Positions 15,336-21,184 of a stretch of 21,184 nt of DNA are shown here, piece after piece. The stretch is from CAVZTA01 sp963778025. GTDB taxonomy: Bacteria; Chloroflexota; Limnocylindria; Limnocylindrales; CSP1-4. The stretch is from NCBI GenBank assembly GCA_963778025.1, contig CAVZTA010000014.1:1-21184 (forward strand), written 5' to 3'. A program made the translations under genes and the position numbers. The notes beneath the pieces are model-generated. The model did not search any database and was not told the origin of the DNA. It saw only the letters and a list, made by a program, of their open reading frames with translations. Position 1 is the stretch's first letter. Every line of letters starts with the position of its first letter.

Positions 15336-16502
15336 GTGAGCGCCAGCGGTGCCGGGAGCGAGCCGCCTGCAACGCCGACCGACGACATCGTCGAGCGCGC
15401 GGTTGCGGCCGCGCCGTGGATCGCGCTCCGCGCGGGCGTCGTGGTGCTCGCGCTCGTGCTCGGGGTCTGGTTCCTCTTCCAGGTGTCCTCGGTACTGCTG
15501 CTCGCATTCATCGCCGTGATCCTCGCGGCGGCGATCGCCGGTCCGGTCTCCTGGCTCGAGCATCGCGGCGTCCCGGGCGGCCTCGCCGTGCTGGCGATCT
15601 ACCTCGTCGTGGCGTTGGTGCTCGGCCTCCTCCTGTTCCTCGTCGCCCCGCCGCTCCTGGAGCAGCTGACCCAGCTGCTGAACAGCCTGCCCGCCATGGC
15701 GACCTCCGTCCTCGACCAGCTCGAGAGCCTGACCGGAACCTTGGGCCTCCAGCCCGACCTGAGCGCCATGACCGGGACGGCCATCGACACCTTGCGCGGC
15801 GCGACGAGCGTCCTCGCGGGCGTCCCGCTGGGGCTCATGGGTGCGATCGGCGACGTGCTGATGATCCTCACCCTCGGCGCGTTCATCGTCCTCGAGCGTC
15901 GGCGGGCCCGGCGCTGGATCTCCAGGTTCCTCGCGCCGGACGACCGGGCGGTGTTCGTCCGGCTCGTGGACAAGGCGGCCCTTCGGCTGGCCGCCTACGT
16001 CGAGTCCCAGCTGCTGATCATGGCCGTCACCGGGATCGGGGCGACCGTCGGCCTGACGCTGATCGGCGTGCCGTTCGCGCTCGCCCTCGGAACCTTCGCG
16101 TTCCTCACCCAGATCATCCCCGTCGTGGGGCCGTTCATCGGGGGCGCCGCGATGATCATCGTGGCCTTCATGCAGTCCCCGGCACAGGGCCTCCTCACCC
16201 TGGTGCTCGTGATCGGGCTGCAGCAGCTCACGGGCAGCGTCCTGCTGCCGCTGGTGCAGGGCCGACTCATCGCCATCTCGCCCGTCGTGGCGATCCTCGC
16301 TGTCCTGGTCGGGGGCAGCCTTGCCGGCCCTATCGGGGCGATCGTCGCGGTGCCGGCCGTCGCGATCCTCAGCGTGATCATCGACGACATCGTCCTGCCG
16401 TGGCGGCGCGGCGAGATCCGGCGCGAGACGGAGGCGGAGACGCAGGCCCCCGAGGATGGCAAGGTCGCAACCGGGAAGCGACGTGCGGGTGGCGCCGGGT
16501 GA
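15336..16502 (+). CDS. AI-2E family transporter (TqsA/YdiK/PerM type membrane protein)
   Basis: 388 aa. Helices are predicted at residues ~32-48, 52-72 and 83-104, then after a soluble stretch of ~80 residues come further helices near 168-186, 222-242, 247-266, 268-288, 289-310 and 312-348. The conserved core of the family is clear: LGTFAFLTQIIPVVGPFIGG, then LQQLTGSVLLPLVQGRLIAI and the late GSLAGPIGAIVAVPAVAIL. Members export autoinducer-2 in E. coli, or act as Na+/H+ antiporters or unknown exporters elsewhere, so the name does not prove AI-2 transport. The GTG start is chosen because residues upstream read as the out-of-frame S4 gene and because a -10 box stands 7 nt before it. It begins 52 nt after the S4 gene. 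Confidence 0.9.
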   Translation: MSASGAGSEPPATPTDDIVERAVAAAPWIALRAGVVVLALVLGVWFLFQVSSVLLLAFIAVILAAAIAGPVSWLEHRGVPGGLAVLAIYLVVALVLGLLLFLVAPPLLEQLTQLLNSLPAMATSVLDQLESLTGTLGLQPDLSAMTGTAIDTLRGATSVLAGVPLGLMGAIGDVLMILTLGAFIVLERRRARRWISRFLAPDDRAVFVRLVDKAALRLAAYVESQLLIMAVTGIGATVGLTLIGVPFALALGTFAFLTQIIPVVGPFIGGAAMIIVAFMQSPAQGLLTLVLVIGLQQLTGSVLLPLVQGRLIAISPVVAILAVLVGGSLAGPIGAIVAVPAVAILSVIIDDIVLPWRRGEIRRETEAETQAPEDGKVATGKRRAGGAG

Positions 16503-16567
16503 TGTGCAGCCCATCGGCCTGGTGACGAACGGCGAGCGCGGTGCCTCCTCGGCCGCGTAGGCCCCGA

Positions 16568-16573
16568 TATCCT
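16568..16573 (+). promoter_or_regulatory. Candidate leaderless -10 box (TATCCT) of the first alpha/beta hydrolase gene
   Basis: TATCCT fits TANNNT and is followed by exactly 7 nt before ATG 16581. No usable Shine-Dalgarno precedes the ATG. Confidence 0.6.
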
Positions 16574-16580
16574 CCTTCCG

Positions 16581-17426
16581 ATGGGGACGACGGCGACGCG
16601 ATCCGGACCGAAGACGCTCAAGGACGTGTGGACGATCTTCGATGGCCTGCCGCTGCTGTACCGCACCAACGCGAGCCCCGCGCCCGCCGGCTCGAGCACC
16701 GTCGTTCACATCCACGGCTTCGCGATCTCGGGGCGCTACCTGCTGCCGACGGCATCGCGCCTCGCGACCGAGTATTCGACGTACGTCCCCGACCTGCCGG
16801 GCTTCGGCCAGAGCCACCGTCCGCACCGTCCGCTGACGATCGACGAGCTTGGCGACGCCGTCGTCCGGTTCATGGACCAGCAGGGCATCGAACGGGCAGT
16901 CCTGCTCGGCAACTCGCTCGGGTGTCCCATCATCGCGTCGCTGCTCGACCAGCACCTCGATCGCATCGAGGCCATCGTCTTCGTCTCGCCCGCCGGCGGC
17001 CTGTACAACCTGCCGATCCGTCGAGGGATCGCGCAGATGGCGTTGGCCGCCCTGCGGGAGCCACCGCGGATGTTCCCGATCGCTTTGGCTGACTATGCCC
17101 GCTACGGGCTGATGCCCTCGATCCACCTGCTCAACTCGATGCTCCACTATCCGACCCTGCGGCGCCTCCGGGAGCTCGTCGTGCCAACGCTCGTCGTGAT
17201 CGGCTCACGGGATCCGCTCGTCAGCGAGGCGGTCGTGAGCGAGCGCGCGATCGAGCTTCCGCATGTGACCGCCGCCGTGATCGACGGGGCGGCACACGCC
17301 ATCAACTTCTCGCATCCGGACCAGCTCGCGAATGTCGTGCGCTGCTTCCTCGAGGGTCGCCCCGTCACGGCCGATGCGTCCGCCAAGGGCGGGGTCCGCG
17401 TCTTCCAGACGCCGGTCGAGTCCTAG
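16581..17426 (+). CDS. Alpha/beta hydrolase (first of a tandem pair)
   Basis: 281 aa. VVHIHGFAISGRYLL (41-55) carries the oxyanion-hole HGF, and DLPGFGQS (71-78) is the usual strand-4 turn. The nucleophile elbow is GNSLG with Ser112, the acid is Asp211 in GSRDPL, and the base is His239 in DGAAHAINF. The triad is complete, so it should be an active esterase, lipase or C-C/haloalkane-type hydrolase; the sequence does not choose between them. A cap domain lies around 140-190. The stop TAG abuts the ATG of the second hydrolase. No signal peptide, so cytoplasmic. Confidence 0.9.
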   Translation: MGTTATRSGPKTLKDVWTIFDGLPLLYRTNASPAPAGSSTVVHIHGFAISGRYLLPTASRLATEYSTYVPDLPGFGQSHRPHRPLTIDELGDAVVRFMDQQGIERAVLLGNSLGCPIIASLLDQHLDRIEAIVFVSPAGGLYNLPIRRGIAQMALAALREPPRMFPIALADYARYGLMPSIHLLNSMLHYPTLRRLRELVVPTLVVIGSRDPLVSEAVVSERAIELPHVTAAVIDGAAHAINFSHPDQLANVVRCFLEGRPVTADASAKGGVRVFQTPVES

Positions 17427-18185
17427 ATGTCCCCAGGAGCGCACGACGGTTCCGGACCGCAGCCGAAGAGCGCACGCCGCGGCCTGCCCGTGGTCAAGGA
17501 GGACGTCGGGACGGGGCCGCCCCTGATCCTGCTCCACGGCCTCGCTGGCTCCGCCCGCTGGTGGTCGCGCAACGTCCCCGCGCTCTCGCAGTCGTTCCGC
17601 GTCATCACCATCGATCTTCCCGGGTTCGGGGCCTCACCCCGCGGCCAGCGCCTGGCCCTCGAGGGGATCGTCGACCAGCTCGCCGGGACGATGGACGACC
17701 TCGGGATCGAACGGGCGAGCGTGATCGGACACTCGATGGGTGGGCTGATCGCCGGAGGCCTGGCGGCGGAGCGACCGGACCGGGTCGAGCGGCTGATCCT
17801 CGTCAACGCGGCCTTCCTGTCGCTGGCCAGGGGCAGCGTCCGATCGGTGACCGGTCCGGCGACGACGCTCCGGTGGACGGCGCCGAGCCTGCTGCCCGTG
17901 CTGGTCGCGGACGGCCTGCGCTCGGGCCCGGTGCGGCTCACCGATGCGTCGTTGCAGCTGCTGCGAGCCGATTGGCGCGAGAAGCTGCCGAGGATCGAGG
18001 CACCGACGCTCGTGATCTGGGGCGAGCACGACAGGATCTGCCCGCTCGCCATCGGGGAGCAGATCGCAGCCGCCGTGCCCGGGTCGCGGCTCGTCGTGGT
18101 GGAGGGAGCGGCGCACAACCCGATGTGGGAACGTTCGGACAGGTTCGACCGCGAGGTGCTGGACTTCCTGGCGCATCGCCCCTGA
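17427..18185 (+). CDS. Alpha/beta hydrolase (second of a tandem pair)
   Basis: 252 aa. LILLHGLAGSARWW (33-46) has the oxyanion-hole HG, TIDLPGFGASPRG (61-73) follows, and the triad is Ser103 (GHSMGG), Asp202 (GEHDRI) and His230 (EGAAHNPMWE). The last motif and LVIWGEHDRICPL are typical of the MhpC/BioH/proline iminopeptidase group. The ATG directly follows the TAG of the first hydrolase (TAGATG), so the two are probably translated together. The two proteins share the fold but are clearly divergent, so they are not a recent duplication. Cytoplasmic; substrate unknown. Confidence 0.9.
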   Translation: MSPGAHDGSGPQPKSARRGLPVVKEDVGTGPPLILLHGLAGSARWWSRNVPALSQSFRVITIDLPGFGASPRGQRLALEGIVDQLAGTMDDLGIERASVIGHSMGGLIAGGLAAERPDRVERLILVNAAFLSLARGSVRSVTGPATTLRWTAPSLLPVLVADGLRSGPVRLTDASLQLLRADWREKLPRIEAPTLVIWGEHDRICPLAIGEQIAAAVPGSRLVVVEGAAHNPMWERSDRFDREVLDFLAHRP

Positions 18186-18240
18186 ATGCCGGGCTCCCGG
18201 TACGGGCCACCGACGCCTGAGCCCGAACGGATCGGCATCG

Positions 18241-18262
18241 GCAGCGGCTTCTACGCCGCTGC
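18241..18262. terminator. 8-bp perfect hairpin between convergent genes
   Basis: GCAGCGGC (18241-18248) and GCCGCTGC (18255-18262) pair around the loop 18249-18254. It lies 55 nt after the second hydrolase stop and 5 nt after the DUF1801 stop on the other strand, so it could serve both. Confidence 0.55.
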
Positions 18263-18267
18263 GGCGC

Positions 18268-18741
18268 TCATCGCTTCTTGCCCCCGAAACCGGGCAGGGC
18301 TGCGGCCTGTTCCATCCACGACGCGAGCTGGCGTTCGTCGATGTCGTCGAGGGATGTGAGGTCCACGCCACGCGTGTCCTTGCCCATCCCGATCGGCGTC
18401 ACCGGTGGTTGGGGCGTGAGTGACGTGCCGCGCCCGAAGGCGAGCTTGACGTGGCCGGCGAAGCCGCCGCACGAGAAGCACCAGCCGTCGCCGACGCCAT
18501 ACCACGCCATGCCCCACTTCACGGAGCGCTCGAGGGCCGGCAGGGTCCTGGCGGCCAGGGCATCGACGCGTTCGGCGATCGATCGCTGCGGCTGCGGCAG
18601 GCTGCTGATGTAGGCAAAGACCGGCTTGTCGCCGACCGCGGCCTTCGCGGGGCTTGCCCTGCCGGTCATGGCGGCCGGCAGGTTCGTCAGGACCTCGCTC
18701 TGCGCCGCTGCAGGTTTGGTGGGCTTGTCAGGCGATGTCAT
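18268..18741 (-). CDS. DUF1801 domain-containing protein (YdhG-like)
   Basis: 157 aa from ATG 18741, with AGGAG 10-14 nt upstream. After a Pro/Ala/Lys-rich N-terminus, FAYISSLPQPQRSIAERVDA, then LPALERSVKWGMAWYGVGD, WCFSCGGFAGHVKLAFGRG and DDIDERQLASWMEQA match the DUF1801 (SufE-like fold, YdhG/YjhX) pattern, with the conserved K-W-G/Y-G and H-V-K-L elements. Members are small cytoplasmic proteins of unclear biochemistry. The gene starts 30 nt after the cyclase stop on the same strand, so it is probably the second gene of that transcript. Confidence 0.85.
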   Translation of the reverse strand: MTSPDKPTKPAAAQSEVLTNLPAAMTGRASPAKAAVGDKPVFAYISSLPQPQRSIAERVDALAARTLPALERSVKWGMAWYGVGDGWCFSCGGFAGHVKLAFGRGTSLTPQPPVTPIGMGKDTRGVDLTSLDDIDERQLASWMEQAAALPGFGGKKR

Positions 18742-18771
18742 GGTCGAGGGCTCCTGGTGCAGGTCGCGGGA

Positions 18772-19633
18772 TCAGTCGGAGGGCCGGGCCAGCCTGAACA
18801 GGTGGCGCTCCCCGGCGATCCCCTTCAGCTCGTGGGCTCCCGCATCTTCGAGGACGAGGCCGGAGCCATCGAGGAGGTCCTTCGTCGTCGACGAGACGAC
18901 AACCTCGCCCGCGCCCGCGAACGACATCACGCGAGCGGCCGCGTGCACGGCCAGCCCGCGAGCATCGGGCCCGACGAACTCGACCTCGCCCGTGTGCACG
19001 CCGACGCGGATCGCGATCCCGAGCCGTTCCGCGGAGCGGGCCATCGCGACGCCGCAGCGAACGGCCCGCGTGGCGCCATCGAAGACGGCCAGGAACCCGT
19101 CGCCCGTCGTGGTGACCTCGCGTCCCCGGAAGACGTTGAGCTCCTCGCGCAGGAGGCGGTTGTGCGTGAACAGCAGCTCGCGCCACGCGGCATCGCCGAT
19201 CCGCTCCAGCGTCGCGGTGGAGTCGACGATGTCCGTGAACAGGACGGTCGCGAGGACCCGCTCGCCGGGCCCCTCCGGCGGGACGCCGAACGACCTTGCG
19301 CTCGTCCACTCCACGGTCACCCACGGCTCGTCGCCGACGACCCAGGCGTCGTGGCCCGACGGGATCTCGTAGACCGACTCGGGGAGGATGTCCAGCTCCT
19401 GCCCGTCGTCGGTCACGACGTGCATGAGCCCGGAGATCGAGTACCCGAGGTGGTGGAGCTGGCAGGTCGAGGTGCCGGCGACATCGGGCATGTCCGTCGT
19501 CCATCGCCAGCCGGGCTGCGTAGGTCGCGCGACCCACCAGGGTCTCGTCGAGCCTGACCACCTCGGCACTGCCGTGCGCAAACGTCCGGAGCTCGTCGGG
19601 TGTCGCGAAGGGGCGCGATCGGAGGCGGGGCAT
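18772..19633 (-). CDS. Cupin-like domain fused to a class III adenylate/guanylate cyclase, one frameshift at ~19518
   Basis: ATG 19633 (MPRLRSRPFATPDELRTFAH) lies 7 nt behind a CAGAAT -10 box. The first ~39 residues are in one frame and the rest in the next. Removing one base (19518) turns YAARLAM into YEPGWRWTTD, giving an 861-nt, 286-aa gene. Residues ~40-100 resemble a cupin (CQLHHLGYSISGLMHVVTDD, VYEIPSGHDAWVVGDEPWV). From about 107, VLATVLFTDIVDSTATLERI, TTTGDGFLAVFDG and RVGVHTGEVE form the cyclase homology domain with both metal aspartates. The usual VN-x-AAR motif reads AVHAAAR, with His for the catalytic-site Asn. The product should make cAMP or cGMP when the cupin senses a ligand, an inference from the fusion. 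Cytoplasmic; no membrane helix. Confidence 0.82.
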
Positions 19634-19640
19634 CGACGCC

Positions 19641-19646
19641 ATTCTG
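19641..19646 (-). promoter_or_regulatory. Candidate leaderless -10 box (CAGAAT) of the cyclase gene
   Basis: CAGAAT on the minus strand is followed by 7 nt before ATG 19633. This spacing favours 19633 over the in-frame ATG at 19642, which would overlap the box. Confidence 0.5.
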
Positions 19647-19698
19647 GACCAGGCGGAGGCCCCCAGCCCCTCGAGGACGGTCAGGAAGGCACGATCGC

Positions 19699-20637
19699 CT
19701 AGGCGGACAGATCGCCGGTCGAGCGCGGGGTGTCGCGTCGATAGCTGACCGGTCCGACCTGGCGGCGGCCCCACGCGACCCGCAGCAGGACCACGGCCCA
19801 CATCCGGTACGGCACCCACGCCTCGGCGAGGCGGGCGACGTCGGCCGCGCCGGCGTCGGGGATCTCGTAGAGGTCGCGGACGACCTCGCGGCCGAGCTCG
19901 TCGGCATCGGGGATGCCGTCGGCCACGCCGCAGCCGCGGTAGTAGACGCCCTGGGCCGTGAACGGCCCGACGCCCGGAAGCTCCTGCAGTTGCGGCAACG
20001 CCGTTTCGGGCGGCAGCGTCCGCAGGACCTCCGTATCGAGTCGGCCGTCGAGCGCGGCCCGCGCGAGCCCGTGGAGGCGCTCGACCTTGGTCGGATTGAG
20101 GCCGCGCGCTTCACGCAGCTCGAGGAGCCGCTCCGGCCGCGGGAAGGCCGGAACGGCCGTGCCACCCACGGTCGGGCGGTCACCGAGGCGGTCTGCCAGG
20201 TCACGCTTGATCACGGCGGCCTGGCGGCGCGCGATCCGCTGGCCGATCACGAACGACGTCACGGCCTCGTACGCCGAGTAGAAGCACACGGGCCGCAGGT
20301 TGTCGAGCTCGCGCTGGGCGGCGCCCACGATCGGGTCCCGGGCACCGACTGCAGGCCAGCCGGCGCCGTCGTGATCGAGCGACAGCGAGCGGGCAGCCTG
20401 TTGGAGCGCCGCCGCGCGGATCTCGGGCGGGGCATCGGTGCGACCGCGGACGACCCCGTCGGCGTCCTGCCACAGCTCCAGCGCGGCACTCTGGTCCGTG
20501 CCCTCCACCGGGAATGCGAGCGTGATCGACTCCGCACCGACGCCCCCACCGCCGATCCCGGCGGGGAAGCCGTCGGCGAAGCCACGGGCGGCGGCAAGGC
20601 TGAAGGGGCCTCGGGGGACGATCTCGATCTCGGGCAT
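19699..20637 (-). CDS. DNA-3-methyladenine glycosylase II-like protein (AlkA / HhH-GPD superfamily)
   Basis: 312 aa. The N-terminal ~100 residues look like the AlkA_N beta-domain (PFSLAAARGF... ITLAFPVEG). VTSFVIGQRIARRQAAVIKR (126-145) is the DNA-minor-groove helix region with the usual I-x-x-Q-Q/R-I pattern. The helix-hairpin-helix LQELPGVGPFTAQ (217-229) is followed by GIPDADELG, in which Asp246 falls at the position of catalytic Asp238 of E. coli AlkA when the hairpins are aligned. It should remove alkylated purines in base excision repair; a methylation-adapted or structural variant is possible. It is divergent from msrB with 118 nt between starts. Confidence 0.88.
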   Translation of the reverse strand: MPEIEIVPRGPFSLAAARGFADGFPAGIGGGGVGAESITLAFPVEGTDQSAALELWQDADGVVRGRTDAPPEIRAAALQQAARSLSLDHDGAGWPAVGARDPIVGAAQRELDNLRPVCFYSAYEAVTSFVIGQRIARRQAAVIKRDLADRLGDRPTVGGTAVPAFPRPERLLELREARGLNPTKVERLHGLARAALDGRLDTEVLRTLPPETALPQLQELPGVGPFTAQGVYYRGCGVADGIPDADELGREVVRDLYEIPDAGAADVARLAEAWVPYRMWAVVLLRVAWGRRQVGPVSYRRDTPRSTGDLSA

Positions 20638-20643
20638 CGACGG

Positions 20644-20649
20644 AGTATG
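20644..20649 (-). promoter_or_regulatory. Candidate leaderless -10 box (CATACT) of the glycosylase gene
   Basis: CATACT on the minus strand, one mismatch from TATACT, is followed by 6 nt before ATG 20637. No Shine-Dalgarno precedes the ATG. Confidence 0.5.
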
Positions 20650-20743
20650 ACGGCGCCGGCGGGCAATCCACCCTCCTCGCGTCCCACGTTGGCGGCGCCG
20701 GCCTCGGCTGAGCCTCGGTCATCGTGCCGTCATCACGCGCTGG

Positions 20744-20749
20744 CAGGAT
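20744..20749 (+). promoter_or_regulatory. Candidate leaderless -10 box (CAGGAT) of msrB
   Basis: CAGGAT is followed by 6 nt before ATG 20756. The AGGA inside it could also be read as a short Shine-Dalgarno, so this call is weaker than the others. Confidence 0.4.
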
Positions 20750-20755
20750 GTGTCC

Positions 20756-21184
20756 ATGACAGACACCCGGAACCCTGCCCCGAAGATCCAGAAGTCGGAC
20801 GCCGAGTGGCGCGCCAACCTGACCCCGATCCAGTACCACGTCCTCCGCGAGAAGGGGACCGAGCGCGCGTTCACGGGCGACCTGTGGGACGAGCACGCGT
20901 CCGGCACCTACCGCTGTGCCGGCTGTGGCGCGGAGCTGTTCCGCTCCGAGACGAAGTTCGAGTCGGGCACCGGCTGGCCGAGCTTCTTCGCCCCGGCGGC
21001 CGACGACGCCGTGGCGACCGAGACCGACCGCTCGTGGCTGATGACGAGGACCGAGGCGATGTGCGCGTCCTGCGGCGGGCACCTCGGTCACGTGTTCGAG
21101 GACGGCCCGCGGCCGACCGGCCTGCGCTACTGCATGAACTCGGCGTCGCTGACCCTGGACCAGGACGACTCATCGCAGGTCGAG
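20756..21184 (+). CDS. msrB: Peptide-methionine (R)-S-oxide reductase MsrB (runs to window end)
   Basis: 143 codons from ATG 20756 are open to the window edge and no stop is seen; the domain itself is essentially complete. KSDAEWRANLTPIQYHVLRE is the family's N-terminal motif. Zinc ligands are Cys54/Cys57 (CAGC) and Cys103/Cys106 (CASC). KFESGTGWPSF (67-77), GHLGHVF (108-114) and RYCMNSASL (124-132) follow, with catalytic Cys126. The usual resolving Cys of the SGCGWPSF motif is Thr here (Thr72). The enzyme reduces methionine-R-sulfoxide in proteins in the cytoplasm, using thioredoxin or another reductant. Confidence 0.95.
   Translation, partial: MTDTRNPAPKIQKSDAEWRANLTPIQYHVLREKGTERAFTGDLWDEHASGTYRCAGCGAELFRSETKFESGTGWPSFFAPAADDAVATETDRSWLMTRTEAMCASCGGHLGHVFEDGPRPTGLRYCMNSASLTLDQDDSSQVE

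Noticed and set aside
15201..17147. 648-codon minus-strand open frame
   Set aside because: Runs antisense to the AI-2E and hydrolase genes; low-complexity charged translation typical of a shadow frame.
19696..19705. Ten-base perfect palindrome CGCCTAGGCG over the glycosylase stop codon
   Set aside because: Too short and without a loop or second copy; chance is enough in this base composition.

Overview
The window is high-GC bacterial DNA without a tRNA, rRNA or recognisable insertion sequence. It appears to have two parts of different character that meet near 9.8-10.6 kb. The left part (1 to about 10.0 kb) looks like an actinobacterium, possibly Microbacteriaceae: it uses Shine-Dalgarno starts and tightly packed metabolic genes, and many of its genes are interrupted by single-base indels. 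The right part (about 10.2-21.2 kb) looks like another high-GC lineage, possibly a Chloroflexota (Limnocylindria-like) or deep actinobacterial genome. Several of its genes start 6-7 nt behind a TANNNT-like -10 box, as leaderless transcripts would, and its frames are almost clean. Both taxonomic guesses come from gene content and promoter style only.

Left part: the 3' end of a GNAT acetyltransferase gene overlaps a gene for a sarcosine-oxidase-like flavoenzyme (168-1268). Convergent to it is a minus-strand operon, in transcription order: polar amino-acid ABC permease (7308), ATPase (6228), substrate-binding protein (5375), a strong hairpin, an LLM flavin monooxygenase (4302), a GNAT acetyltransferase (3148) and an M20 deacylase/peptidase (2558). 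This set (importer, N-acetyltransferase, flavin monooxygenase, deacylase) is the logic of the Bacillus subtilis ytm/yxe S-alkylcysteine salvage operons. A rhodanese gene is divergently transcribed from it, which fits a sulfur theme. After the rhodanese come a broken gene for a Tat-exported protein, the C-terminal half of a GH29 alpha-L-fucosidase gene and a small unknown gene.

Right part: a decayed SnoaL-like gene and a 77-aa protein gene end at a perfect hairpin. Opposite lies a small membrane protein built of 23-residue repeats. Divergent from that is a run of plus-strand genes: a 1126-aa AAA/STAND-type ATPase with TPR-like repeats, an S4 RNA-binding protein, an AI-2E family membrane protein and two alpha/beta hydrolases. 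Convergent to these is a minus-strand pair, a cupin-adenylate cyclase (one frameshift) followed by a DUF1801 protein. An AlkA-like DNA glycosylase gene and the start of msrB are divergent at the right end.

About fifteen putative frameshifts lie in the first 10.6 kb and only one in the rest. Most are repaired by deleting one base, so sequencing error is a serious alternative to gene decay.
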